Origin: Caldisalinibacter kiritimatiensis
GTDB taxonomy: Bacteria; Bacillota; Clostridia; Tissierellales; Caldisalinibacteraceae
DNA: 55,588 nucleotides
Direction: 5' to 3'
Assembly: GCF_000387765.1 (NCBI RefSeq)
Contig: NZ_ARZA01000287.1
Coordinates: 1 to 55,588, forward strand
Positions 25,502 through 35,052 of the stretch are shown here, piece by piece. The notes beneath the pieces were generated by a model that ran no database searches, had not been told where the DNA came from, and saw only the letters and a list, made by a program, of their open reading frames with translations. The translations under genes were made by a program, and so were the position numbers. The first letter of the stretch is position 1. Each line of letters starts with the position of its first letter.

Positions 25502-28498
25502 TTAATACCTTTTGAATAAAAAGGCTTTATTCCCTTTATTATTGTACCAGATATAATCATAGGCTTTTCGTGCTATCATTATACCCCTTCCCCGTTCACT
25601 AAATGTAAATTCAATAGGAGGCATAGTAAACACTATATCTTTCCAATTGAAACCGGCACCTTCATCTTCTACGCTTATTTGAATAAATTCTTCATAAACA
25701 TCAATATTAATCTCAACCCTTTTATCTTTCCTCATCCTATTACCATGTTCTATAGCATTAATCAATATTTCCATCAATCCTATCCACAATTCTTCTATAT
25801 TGTTACAATAGAATTTTAAGAACTCTTCTATTTTTGGTCTTATTTCATATATCTCATCCATATCATTATTAATTATGTTGTGGAAACTATTTAAAGGATG
25901 TTTTTTTCTTTGAATTACTAGTATAGTTACATCATCCTTTCCCTGATTCTTTCCTGTAAATTTTAGAAAATCATACTTAACTTGACTAATAATCAACTCA
26001 GGTGGCATTTTATAATTATTAATTAGTAAATCTTTAATTCTTTCTTCTCCGTAAATTTCACCTGACACAAATTCTTCAATTAATCCATCAGTGGTAAGAA
26101 ACATAGTATCTCCAATTTCTAAAACAATTTTTTCTTCTTTCATATTACTAAAATCGTAATACTCTCTATCAAGTGCATTAGAAATAGGCAATCCAATTTT
26201 GGGAAGTCTTTTTAGCTTTCCATTGTTATACACAACCAAAGGGGGATAATGTAAACCCATATTAGATAAACGTATTTCCATAGAATTGGTATCAATAAGT
26301 CCTAGACAAATACAAATGAAATAATCCTCTGGGAAATTTTCATGACAATACTGTTCGTAGATAAATTGTACTATTTCCTTTACTGAGGTTAATTTTTCTC
26401 CTATATTATTTAGGGATAGTAGATAGCTATTTATGGTTTCGCGAACAAATATACTAAGTAGAGCACCATCAAGTCCATGACCAGTTATGTCTACTAGGTA
26501 AAATAAAACCTTATCGTCTATGTGGATAATATTATAAAAATCTCCACCTAGATTGCCAGCAGGTGTATAATCAGCAGCAAATACTATATGCTTTAAAACT
26601 GGAAATCTATCAGGTAGAAAATGGGTATGAATTTTTTTCGCTTTTTCTAAATTCTGCACTACTTTTTGTTGAGCTATTTCAATTTCTCGGTATGATTTAT
26701 TCAAACGTGCAATATAATTATTAATTACATCTTCATACCTTTTTCGTTCTAATGCATTTACAAATATATCGGAAATCACTTGAAACAACTCGATTATTTC
26801 ATCTGACCAACAACTGCTTAACTTCCCTATATTAAATCCTAAAACACCGATTAATTTTTCTTTAGAATACATAGATAATAAAATAAGTAACTTAGTATCC
26901 TCTAAAAATAAAATTTCTCTTAAGTCTTCTTCAAAGGATAGATTTTCATCCCTATTTATTTTTAGAATCTTTTTATCTTTCATTTTCTCTATAAATAAAG
27001 GTATCTGCTGTGCTTTTATACTCTTCTTTTTAATTCTTCCTTTATACTCATCTTTTAAATACCATTCATATTCCATTTTCATTTTGTTGTCATCATCGGA
27101 TATTAGCATTATAAAGCTATGATTTGCATTTGCAAATTCACTTATTTTTTTTAAAGAGTTAATTATTCCTTTATCAATTTCATCTGCAGACAAGTTAATA
27201 AAATTAGCTGCCATTTTAATAATTAGTTGTTCTAATTTCATTCTACTTTTTAGTCTGTCTTCTAAAACTTTACGTTTAGTTATATCTCTTATATTGAATT
27301 CTGAAGCAATTACTTTATTAGAGTTTATATCAGTTATCAATTTACCTGCTGATTCCACCCATATATAACTACCATCTTTTCTCTGCATACGATATTGAAG
27401 CATTCCTTCACTTATTTCTATTGGATACTCTTTAGCAGCTTTTTTTATCTTATCTACATCATCGGGATGTATTCCTTTAAAAATACTTTCTCCTATTAAT
27501 TCCTCTGAGCTATAACCTAGTATTCTTTCAAATGAAGGGCTTATATACTGGTATGTAAGCTTTGTATCTACTTGACATACCATATCTGTCATATTATCTG
27601 TTATTTGCTTTAGAGTATCTCTACTTTCAGCCAACTCAATATACTTGATGGAACGATCGATAGCATTACCAAAAATTTGTCCCGTAATTTTTAATAGTGA
27701 TATTATATCTTCTGACCATTGCCTTTCCTCTGTTACAGAATCTAAACCGAAAAAACCAAGTAATTTTCCTTCACATGAAATAGGCACAACCAATACAGAC
27801 TGTATATCCTGCTCTTTAAGTATCTCTTTCTCTGTTGCTGCCCCTTTAGGCATATTGTCCACAGACTTAATATTTATATGTTCGAAATTGTTAAGCTTAC
27901 TCATCCACCATGGAAATGTTTGTGAAGGTAAGTCTTGTAGCATATCCTTCTGTGGCTCTATTCCTTCTTTACACCACTCATGGGTATTATCCATAATCAT
28001 ATTATCGTTTCTAAGCAGGAAAATATAAACCCTATCTACATCTACAAATTCACCTATTTCTTTAAGAGCATAATTTATTCCATCATCTAATTCCTCTGGT
28101 AATAAGTTTACAAAATAGGTCGAAAAACTAGTAATTAATCTTTCAAACTTCCTATAATAATCTATCTCTCCCCGCTTCCTATCTATTTTCTCAAATAAAC
28201 TACCTAAATAAATACTGATAAATAATCCTAGGCCAATACTACGAATTAAGGATGTAGTAGGATATTTTTCAGCCGATAAACTAAAAATAATTAAAATAAT
28301 AGATATATATACAAAAGAATGTATACCGGTCCTTCTCCTTCTCTTAATACTAACTACCGAAATTATATAACTTATAGAGATTAATTCATGAATTATAGGC
28401 TTTGTAAAGTATAATGAAATTGGAGCAATTAAGCTCAATAATACAATTATTATATTCACTTTCTTTTCGTTATCAAATACTTTTAATTTTATTCCCAT
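25502..28498 (-). CDS. Membrane GAF-PAS-GAF-SpoIIE phosphatase fused to RsbW-like kinase
   Basis: 998 aa. The N-terminal ~95 residues hold several membrane segments. Then come GAF 1 (about 120-290), PAS (about 295-415, ITDNMTDMVCQVDTKLTYQY), GAF 2 (about 425-590), a coiled coil, and a SpoIIE PP2C phosphatase (about 640-850) with complete metal motifs (LGGDFY, DITGHGLDGA, TTDGLIEE, GKDDVT). The end (about 865-998) is a HATPase/RsbW-type kinase with N box EILINAIEHGN, DEGAGF and RGRGIMIAR. Phosphatase and kinase acting on STAS proteins are normally separate; here they are fused. The STAS protein at 30408-30710 is the obvious substrate. ATG follows CGGGGG. Confidence 0.93.
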   Translation of the reverse strand: MGIKLKVFDNEKKVNIIIVLLSLIAPISLYFTKPIIHELISISYIISVVSIKRRRRTGIHSFVYISIILIIFSLSAEKYPTTSLIRSIGLGLFISIYLGSLFEKIDRKRGEIDYYRKFERLITSFSTYFVNLLPEELDDGINYALKEIGEFVDVDRVYIFLLRNDNMIMDNTHEWCKEGIEPQKDMLQDLPSQTFPWWMSKLNNFEHINIKSVDNMPKGAATEKEILKEQDIQSVLVVPISCEGKLLGFFGLDSVTEERQWSEDIISLLKITGQIFGNAIDRSIKYIELAESRDTLKQITDNMTDMVCQVDTKLTYQYISPSFERILGYSSEELIGESIFKGIHPDDVDKIKKAAKEYPIEISEGMLQYRMQRKDGSYIWVESAGKLITDINSNKVIASEFNIRDITKRKVLEDRLKSRMKLEQLIIKMAANFINLSADEIDKGIINSLKKISEFANANHSFIMLISDDDNKMKMEYEWYLKDEYKGRIKKKSIKAQQIPLFIEKMKDKKILKINRDENLSFEEDLREILFLEDTKLLILLSMYSKEKLIGVLGFNIGKLSSCWSDEIIELFQVISDIFVNALERKRYEDVINNYIARLNKSYREIEIAQQKVVQNLEKAKKIHTHFLPDRFPVLKHIVFAADYTPAGNLGGDFYNIIHIDDKVLFYLVDITGHGLDGALLSIFVRETINSYLLSLNNIGEKLTSVKEIVQFIYEQYCHENFPEDYFICICLGLIDTNSMEIRLSNMGLHYPPLVVYNNGKLKRLPKIGLPISNALDREYYDFSNMKEEKIVLEIGDTMFLTTDGLIEEFVSGEIYGEERIKDLLINNYKMPPELIISQVKYDFLKFTGKNQGKDDVTILVIQRKKHPLNSFHNIINNDMDEIYEIRPKIEEFLKFYCNNIEELWIGLMEILINAIEHGNRMRKDKRVEINIDVYEEFIQISVEDEGAGFNWKDIVFTMPPIEFTFSERGRGIMIARKAYDYIWYNNKGNKAFLFKRY

Positions 28499-28519
28499 AA
28501 AAAACCCCCGATAGTATAA

Positions 28520-30373
28520 TTAAAAAAGCGTTAATTCCCCCGCATTAGAATCCATTGAAGAGCCATCCTGTTCTAAAAAGTTATTTGCTATTTCCCTCTC
28601 TAAATAGGTTGTAAATTGATTTACTATTTCCTTTAAACTACTACTTTTTAAGTCCCAACTATCTATATCGCTATTAGCTAAAATATTTTCCCACTCATCG
28701 TTTAACCTTTGACAACTTATATCAATTGTTTTTGTTAACTCACTTCCTATTTTTCTAATTCTCTCAGTTTCCCTTAATTTAAATGATACTTTAATAAGGT
28801 TTTCCTCTAAATATTCAATATCCTTGTACAAAGCCAATATTGCTTCATTAATAATTTTATTAGTCATGTCAATTCTCTCCATAGAACTCTCGACTTTGTC
28901 AATCACTAAATCTACTCTATTTTGATTGTCTAACATCACCTCTTCAAACCTGTTTAATTCCCCTTCTAGTAAAGTCTTTAATCTTAGAAATACCTCTGTA
29001 TTCTCAGTAGTTATATTGACTATCCTGTCCATTATTTTTTCAAGTTGATTAGTAAATCCATCGTCGTTACTGTTTCCCTCTCCCATACGTGCTAATTCTA
29101 TCCGAGCTAACAACTCTATTTTTCTTAATCTCTTTATACTGTTTTTTATTTGCACTATTTCATCACTCAAATGATTGATATAATTTGAAAAATCTCTTTG
29201 TACTATCTTATTATCATTCACTATTTTATTAACTGATTCCAACTTATAAACAAGTTTATTAACTAAACTAGTAACTGTGTTAAACGTAATATTAACACTA
29301 CCCACGTATTGCAAGTTATTATCTTCGTTATAGAAATGATTAGATATATTTTCAGCATCATGCTTTACTTCATTTAGATTTTCAAGTAAGCCATTACATA
29401 TATCTACAATCTCATCAATTGATGAAAACAGCTCTTCAAATGACATATGAGCAAGTTGTTTAATAAGCTCCATTCCCGTGTTTATAAACTTGATTAAGTC
29501 TAGTTTTTTCGGATTATATTTATCTGTTGTATCCATTGTCTGATATTGAGTATATTTCTCCTTTATAATTTCTAGTGATTTGATAATGTTTTCTATATTC
29601 TGTTTTACTATATCTTCCTTTTGAATCGATACCATCATATCTTGAAATGGGTTCACAACTTCATTTACATTTTTTATAACACTATTTAATATCTCATTAA
29701 TAATTTGAATTGAATCAATCATAGATTTAAAAGTAGCATCTATTTCACTAGTATGTAGCTCTGTTGCTTGTTCTTGAATCGATATAATTTCACGTATATT
29801 TTTTTTCAAACTTGCATGCCACTTAGATAATGATTTTAATAGTTTTGAAATATTGTCTAAATTATTTTCAAGTACTTTTGACATCTTTTGTATCTCTGTG
29901 GAAATCACACCGAAGCCTTGACCATTATCACTATTTGAAGCAAATATAACAGCATTAATAGCCATCAAATTGACTCCATTTAAAATCTTCTCTGTCTCTT
30001 TAACTATTATTAAAAGCTTATTAAAGGATACTTCTTGGGAGCTTTCGTCGATAAACGAGTTTAACATGTCTTTAATCTCTTGCTGATTTAGCATTAGCTC
30101 GTTTATAATAACAAAATCACTTTTGATTTCCTTTAAAGCTTTATATATTAACTGGGGGTGGTTACTATCCTCTTCATTTTTAGCATGAATCAGGTAATCC
30201 AATAAAACCTTTGTTTCCTCTTCTGCAAGATGTAAATTCCTCTCAATTTCTGGTATTGATTTATATACTACACTATAATAATCATTTACATCATCAAGTA
30301 ATACCTTTAGCCTTTCTATCACATTTTCTATGTCTATGTAAAACTCATTAAATAGCCGTTCCTCTTTTAGCAT
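28520..30373 (-). CDS. Soluble, degenerate chemoreceptor-like signalling protein
   Basis: 617 aa from ATG 30373, which is spaced 8 nt from AGGGAG; GTG 30382 directly touches it. Nearly all coiled coil with no membrane segment and no sensor domain. Residues about 130-185 resemble the hairpin tip of receptor signalling domains: LMAINAVIFASNSDNGQGFGVI replaces the usual [15 protein letters not shown]...GRGFAVV, so key tip residues are changed. It lies between STAS and the SpoIIE/kinase fusion in the chemosensory operon. The C-terminus ends GELTLF, identical to CheD's end. It could be an adaptor that joins the array to the partner switch. Confidence 0.8.
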   Translation of the reverse strand: MLKEERLFNEFYIDIENVIERLKVLLDDVNDYYSVVYKSIPEIERNLHLAEEETKVLLDYLIHAKNEEDSNHPQLIYKALKEIKSDFVIINELMLNQQEIKDMLNSFIDESSQEVSFNKLLIIVKETEKILNGVNLMAINAVIFASNSDNGQGFGVISTEIQKMSKVLENNLDNISKLLKSLSKWHASLKKNIREIISIQEQATELHTSEIDATFKSMIDSIQIINEILNSVIKNVNEVVNPFQDMMVSIQKEDIVKQNIENIIKSLEIIKEKYTQYQTMDTTDKYNPKKLDLIKFINTGMELIKQLAHMSFEELFSSIDEIVDICNGLLENLNEVKHDAENISNHFYNEDNNLQYVGSVNITFNTVTSLVNKLVYKLESVNKIVNDNKIVQRDFSNYINHLSDEIVQIKNSIKRLRKIELLARIELARMGEGNSNDDGFTNQLEKIMDRIVNITTENTEVFLRLKTLLEGELNRFEEVMLDNQNRVDLVIDKVESSMERIDMTNKIINEAILALYKDIEYLEENLIKVSFKLRETERIRKIGSELTKTIDISCQRLNDEWENILANSDIDSWDLKSSSLKEIVNQFTTYLEREIANNFLEQDGSSMDSNAGELTLF

Positions 30374-30407
30374 TTTAAACACTCCCTATTTCAAATGATA
30401 AATACAG

Positions 30408-30710
30408 CTATTCTTCTATGTTTATTACCTTATCTAGATGTATCATTTTAAACATCTTTTTTATATAATCATTGTTAATCTTCGTTATCTTTAACTCTCC
30501 ATCTCGTTCCTTCAACTTTTTTTGAAATAATAAAAGTTTTCCTAGACCTGAACTATCGATACTTTCCACTTCAGAAAAATCAATAATCACATATTTATAT
30601 CCTTCATCGTATATCTGTAACATCTTTTTCTTTAGTTCTTGAGAGTTCCTTATATCTATTCTTCCTTCTGGTTTTATGATTGCATTGTTTTTAAGTCTCT
30701 CTACTCTCAT
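30408..30710 (-). CDS. STAS-domain anti-anti-sigma-type protein
   Basis: 100 aa from the second of two adjoining ATG codons (30710), better spaced from AGGGGG. One STAS domain with the phosphorylation motif ESIDSSGLGKLL, where the Ser after Asp is the family's phosphosite. In SpoIIAA/RsbV systems the phosphorylated form is inactive and a SpoIIE phosphatase restores it. The fusion at 25502-28498 contains both opposing activities. No sigma factor or free anti-sigma factor lies nearby, so the downstream target is unknown. Confidence 0.92.
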   Translation of the reverse strand: MRVERLKNNAIIKPEGRIDIRNSQELKKKMLQIYDEGYKYVIIDFSEVESIDSSGLGKLLLFQKKLKERDGELKITKINNDYIKKMFKMIHLDKVINIEE

Positions 30711-30728
30711 CATATCCCCCTCTTTCTA

Positions 30729-31268
30729 CTAATTTTCTATCTTGTTGTACTTGTCTATTTTATCTAGTTCTTCAAAGGATAGAACCCTATTAGCATTTAG
30801 TAAAAGTACTATTTGAGCATTTGATTTTGCAATCCCTTCTATATGCTCTGTCTTTATATCCTCTTCAAAATCTTTGTCAATTAATTGAATTTCCTCTTCT
30901 CTAAAGCTCATAATGTCAGAAACCCTATCCACAATCATACCCATAGTCTTATTTTTTACTTCAAATACTATAACTACAGTAAATTTGTCATATTCCTGTT
31001 CTGGTAAGCTAAACTTCTTATGCATATCAATAATCGGTATAACTTGTCCACGAAAATTAGTTAGTCCTTTAATCATCGGATTAGCATTATACACCTTTGT
31101 AGGTTCTTGGTAACGAACTATTTCCTGTACCAGCATAATGTCTATACCATATGTTTCACTACCAATCTGGAATGTAACGTATTGATTTTCTGCAGATATG
31201 CTATTTAATTGCTGATTAAGTATGTTTAATGCATTATCATTTTTTACTTTTCTTATATCCTCTGTCAT
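30729..31268 (-). CDS. cheW: Chemotaxis coupling protein CheW
   Basis: 179 aa with one CheW (SH3-like) domain from about residue 35: YVTFQIGSETYGIDIMLVQE, GLTNFRGQVIPIIDM and GMIVDRVSDIM are classic. It couples receptors to CheA. It lies between the HBM receptor and the STAS gene. ATG follows AAGGAGTAG. Confidence 0.96.
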   Translation of the reverse strand: MTEDIRKVKNDNALNILNQQLNSISAENQYVTFQIGSETYGIDIMLVQEIVRYQEPTKVYNANPMIKGLTNFRGQVIPIIDMHKKFSLPEQEYDKFTVVIVFEVKNKTMGMIVDRVSDIMSFREEEIQLIDKDFEEDIKTEHIEGIAKSNAQIVLLLNANRVLSFEELDKIDKYNKIEN

Positions 31269-31285
31269 AAAAATCTACTCCTTTC

Positions 31286-33340
31286 TTAAAACTTTTCAAA
31301 ATCATCAGGGTCAAATTCAAAGTCATCATCCTCTTGTGAAGCTGCAGCTTGTTGTTTAGTGTTTTTTACTATAGTTTTACTAATTTTATTTGTATTAGGT
31401 CTTCTGGATATGTTTTTGTGCTGTGTAGATAATTTAAACTGGTCCACAAGGTCTCTTAGTTCGATTGCTTCACTACTCATATTTTCACTGGAGCTAGCTA
31501 TTTCTTCTACAAGGGATGCATTTTGTTGAGTTACCTGATTAAGCTGTTCAATAGTATTATCTATTTCAGTAGTAGCAGAGCTTTGTTCCCGTAAAGCTGC
31601 CGCTATTTCTCCTACCACATCAGAAGTCTTACGGGTATTTTCTACTATTCCATCTAATACTTTTCTAGTTTCCTCCATAAGTTCATTGCCATTCTCAATT
31701 CTCTTAATACTCTTTTTAATTAATTTCTCTATTTCTTTAGCTGATTCTGCAGCACGTCCTGCTAAATTCCTAACTTCAGCTGCAACTACCGCAAAACCCC
31801 TTCCCGATTCTCCAGCTCTAGCTGCTTCTACTGCTGCATTTAATGCTAGTAAATTTGTTTGGAAAGCTATATCATTTACTTTACCAATGATTTCAGCAAT
31901 TTCATTACTACTTGCAGTAATTTCTTCCATAGCTCCCTGTAAATCCTTTACTACTTCTTCTCCTTCATTTACACTACTTAAAGTCTTATCAGATAAATTA
32001 ACTGCTTCTATAGCATTAGCGGAAGAAGCGTCAATAGATGATGTTATTTCTTCTATAGTTGATGAAAACTCTTCTAAGGATGATGCTTGCTCTTGGGTTC
32101 TCTGTGAAAGATCCTGATTACCTGTAGCTATTTCTTCTGCTGCTGTTGTTACAGTGTCTGATGATTGACTTATCTTAGTTAATGTATTATTTAAGCTATT
32201 AATCATTTTGTCAAAGGATTTTGACAGTTTACCTAATTCATCTCCTCTTGATTTAAACTTTTCATTAATTTCTTCATTTAAATCACCATCAGCTATAAAG
32301 GCAGCAGTATCCACAGCAGCTAAAATAGGTTTTGTTATAATCCTAGAAAGAACAAAGGAGAGAATTATGCTAATAACTACAGCTATAATAGCAGCAATTA
32401 AAATTGTGGTAAGGGATGTTGCATGGGCTGAATTCATATCATTAAGTTGTTTTTGTTCCATATTGTTTGTAAGCTCTAAAAAGCTTCTAGCAGTTTGAAT
32501 AAGTATTGCTTTTTCTTCATCTTTAGTTTCTTCAGCACTAACAATATCATTAAAACTAACTTTGGTTGCTTGAATCATATTTAGTACTTGTTGAGCCCTG
32601 TCAATATCCTGTTGTTCCCTAAAATGTGTCTTTAATTCTTCTAATGTATTTTCTGCCGTTTTAAATGCGGTGAAAGTATCGTTAGCGTATTTACTCTGTT
32701 CTTCATCAATTGAAAGATTTATAATAAAGTTACGCTCATTTTCTCCAATTCTATTTATATCATCTAGTAATTTACTAGCTATCCCATAGCTATTTAACTT
32801 TCCCTGAATCAAATCAATCATTTGCTTGTCTACTTGTCCATCTTGTATTTGTAATAAAAGATTGTCTAATTCCGTCTTTTGACTTTTCTGTAGCTCTTTA
32901 ATAGCATTTATCATTGTTGCCTCATTTTCTATAAAGGTCTGTCTTAACTGATTTTGCTCATTTGTAGTTTTAGCATAATTATTAGCAGCTTGTTTATAAT
33001 CCTCAGCTAATTTTTTTAATTCATCTATCTTCTGTTTATCCTCAGCTTGGCTAAGCTTACTCTTAGTTACATCTAAATTTTTTAACATTTGCTCTATATT
33101 TTGATCTATAGCATCGATATATTGTTGTTCCTGAGTTAACATAAAATTCTTTTCACTTCTTCTTAACTCTAATGCCAGTTTTGCATAATCACTAGCATCT
33201 GTAGCCTGATCTACATTGATTTTTACATTATCTAAGCCACTATATCCCATATAGGACATAAATATAATAATTATTATTAATATTGCAAAGCCTCCACTAA
33301 TTTTAAAACCAAGCTTAATATTATTAAACAATTTGAACAT
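31286..33340 (-). CDS. Methyl-accepting chemotaxis protein with HBM sensor
   Basis: 684 aa. Membrane segment 1 is about residues 14-33. The extracytoplasmic helical bimodular (HBM) domain is about 40-300, with two bundle signatures ELRRSEKNFML and RIGENERNFII. Membrane segment 2 is about 308-332, followed by HAMP and a standard signalling domain with tip [19 protein letters not shown] and RGFAVVAAEVR. HBM receptors bind organic acids such as TCA intermediates in the cases studied. The C-terminus is a flexible acidic tail ending DFEKF, which fits the x-aromatic-x-x-aromatic CheR tether. ATG follows AAAGGAGTG. It is the only full receptor inside the operon. Confidence 0.95.
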   Translation of the reverse strand: MFKLFNNIKLGFKISGGFAILIIIIIFMSYMGYSGLDNVKINVDQATDASDYAKLALELRRSEKNFMLTQEQQYIDAIDQNIEQMLKNLDVTKSKLSQAEDKQKIDELKKLAEDYKQAANNYAKTTNEQNQLRQTFIENEATMINAIKELQKSQKTELDNLLLQIQDGQVDKQMIDLIQGKLNSYGIASKLLDDINRIGENERNFIINLSIDEEQSKYANDTFTAFKTAENTLEELKTHFREQQDIDRAQQVLNMIQATKVSFNDIVSAEETKDEEKAILIQTARSFLELTNNMEQKQLNDMNSAHATSLTTILIAAIIAVVISIILSFVLSRIITKPILAAVDTAAFIADGDLNEEINEKFKSRGDELGKLSKSFDKMINSLNNTLTKISQSSDTVTTAAEEIATGNQDLSQRTQEQASSLEEFSSTIEEITSSIDASSANAIEAVNLSDKTLSSVNEGEEVVKDLQGAMEEITASSNEIAEIIGKVNDIAFQTNLLALNAAVEAARAGESGRGFAVVAAEVRNLAGRAAESAKEIEKLIKKSIKRIENGNELMEETRKVLDGIVENTRKTSDVVGEIAAALREQSSATTEIDNTIEQLNQVTQQNASLVEEIASSSENMSSEAIELRDLVDQFKLSTQHKNISRRPNTNKISKTIVKNTKQQAAASQEDDDFEFDPDDFEKF

Positions 33341-33354
33341 TTATTTCACTCCTT

Positions 33355-34416
33355 TTAATTTTTATTAAGAGCTTCTAATATTCTAAAAGCAATCTCATCT
33401 AAAGGATATACTTTATCTACTGCACCTATATCTATCGCTTGTTTAGGCATCCCAAATACTATTGAGCTTTCTTCATCTTGGGCTATTGTGAGTGAGCCTC
33501 TGTTATGCATCTTTTTTAATCCTTTAGCTCCATCGTTACCCATACCTGTAAGTATCACACCTATACAATTAGGTGACACTATATCAGCTATCGAAAAAAA
33601 GGTTTTGTCTATTGATGGCCTTACATGATTAATCTTAGGTCCTTGATCTATTTTTATATAATACCCTGATATCCCCTTCTGTATAGTTAAGTGCCTATCA
33701 CCGGGAGCAATATAAACGGTCCCATCTAAAATTTCTTCACCATCTTGGGCTTCTTTAACAGTAACTACACAAGTTTTATTCAAATCTTCTGCATAGGTTG
33801 TAGTGAATCTTGGTGGCATATGTAAAACTACAATAACTGGTGGCAAGTTTTTCGGGAATTTCTTAACAATATACCTTACAGCATTTGTACCTCCAGTAGA
33901 AGCTCCTATGGCGATCAATTCTATAGTGCTTTTTTTGGCAACGTTTTTTTGAATTTCTGAAGTGTTTATATTGACTTTACTTTGTCTATATAATCTGTTT
34001 AGCTTATTTGTATCAACACTTGCACCATATTTGACTTTTCTAATTATTTCTTCTTTTAAATCCTTCAGTCCCTTATTTATTCCTATAGTGGGCTTTGCTA
34101 CAAAGTCTATTGCTCCAAGCTCTAACGCCTTAATAGTTTCTATGCTACCTTTTTTAGTAAGGGAACTAATTACTATGATAGGAAATGGGTGTAGTGCCAT
34201 TACTCTTTTTAAAAATGTTAGACCATCCATCTTTGGCATCTGTAAATCTAAGGTTAAAACATCTGGTTTATATTTTTTTATCTTTTCAATGGAATCAATA
34301 GGATCCCTTGCAGTTGCTACTACATCTATCACTTCATCATCCTGTAAAAGCTTACTTAACACCTCCCTAACAAGTGCAGAATCATCGATGATTAAGACTT
34401 TAATCTTTCTTTTCAA
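33355..34416 (-). CDS. cheB: Receptor methylesterase/deamidase CheB
   Basis: 353 aa. Receiver domain 1-125 with phospho-acceptor D57 (TLDLQMPKMDG) and acidic pocket DD. Catalytic domain about 165-350 with the triad S173 (GASTGG), H199 (VLHMPP) and D295 (GMGNDG), all in place. It removes receptor methyl groups. The start is TTG behind GAGGGGATTATA. Between cheD and the HBM receptor gene. Confidence 0.97.
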   Translation of the reverse strand: MKRKIKVLIIDDSALVREVLSKLLQDDEVIDVVATARDPIDSIEKIKKYKPDVLTLDLQMPKMDGLTFLKRVMALHPFPIIVISSLTKKGSIETIKALELGAIDFVAKPTIGINKGLKDLKEEIIRKVKYGASVDTNKLNRLYRQSKVNINTSEIQKNVAKKSTIELIAIGASTGGTNAVRYIVKKFPKNLPPVIVVLHMPPRFTTTYAEDLNKTCVVTVKEAQDGEEILDGTVYIAPGDRHLTIQKGISGYYIKIDQGPKINHVRPSIDKTFFSIADIVSPNCIGVILTGMGNDGAKGLKKMHNRGSLTIAQDEESSIVFGMPKQAIDIGAVDKVYPLDEIAFRILEALNKN

Positions 34417-34452
34417 TATAATCCCCTCTCATAATGTGAAAACTTATAAAGG

Positions 34453-35037
34453 TTAAAATAAAGTAAGTTCTCCCTCTTGTTTACTTTTCTGTTTTATACG
34501 TGTATACATTTCCTTCTCTTTAGCAATGGTACTTGTACTCATTTTACTAATCTTTATTTTTTTCAAATATACTGTGAATGTGTCTGGAAAGAAAAATATC
34601 TTTCTACCATAGTTATCACCTAAATCACTAGTTATTACTGGTATTTGCTCCATGTTTAAATATACTTTAACGAATTCAATATTTGAGTTTGCAACATTGC
34701 TTAACTCTTGTTCTAACACTTTACCCCCACCAAATACTTTTGCCTTTAAATATGGTCTTTTAGCTCCTTTTTTTATCATAGTATTTATTAATAATTCCAT
34801 TGCGTTAATTCCATATTTTGCATCTTCATTAATAATTATATTCTCTATTCTTTTACTTGCTGGTAGCATAAAGTGATTCATCCCAGCAATCCCAGTCACT
34901 TCATCCTTTAAACACACTGAAACGCAGGAACCCAAGAGGGTCTTTAATACTACATACCTTTTATCAGTTACAAAGTACTCACCAGCAAATATTTCGTATA
35001 CATCTCTTTTAAGCTTTTTATTGTATCTTTTATTCAA
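34453..35037 (-). CDS. cheD: Receptor glutamine deamidase CheD
   Basis: 194 aa, about 30 longer than usual CheD. Catalytic C38 (LLGSCVSVCL) and H55 (GMNHFMLP) have the same 17-residue spacing as in the Thermotoga enzyme. KVFGGGKVL is also typical. There is no CheC gene in the operon, the usual CheD partner. The C-terminal extension (about 165-194) is basic and ends GELTLF, the same six residues as the soluble receptor-like protein. The start is TTG after CGGTGATTAC. Confidence 0.94.
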   Translation of the reverse strand: MNKRYNKKLKRDVYEIFAGEYFVTDKRYVVLKTLLGSCVSVCLKDEVTGIAGMNHFMLPASKRIENIIINEDAKYGINAMELLINTMIKKGAKRPYLKAKVFGGGKVLEQELSNVANSNIEFVKVYLNMEQIPVITSDLGDNYGRKIFFFPDTFTVYLKKIKISKMSTSTIAKEKEMYTRIKQKSKQEGELTLF

Positions 35038-35052
35038 GTAATCACCGCTCTC

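Noticed and set aside
31686-32498. Plus-strand open frames within the HBM receptor gene
   Set aside because: They are antisense shadows of the conserved, repetitive receptor signalling domain; there is no ribosome binding site or recognisable protein.
28523-34473. GELTLF tails as beta-clamp (DnaN) binding motifs
   Set aside because: ELTLF resembles the QLxLF clamp motif, but both proteins belong to a chemosensory operon and the key Gln is absent.
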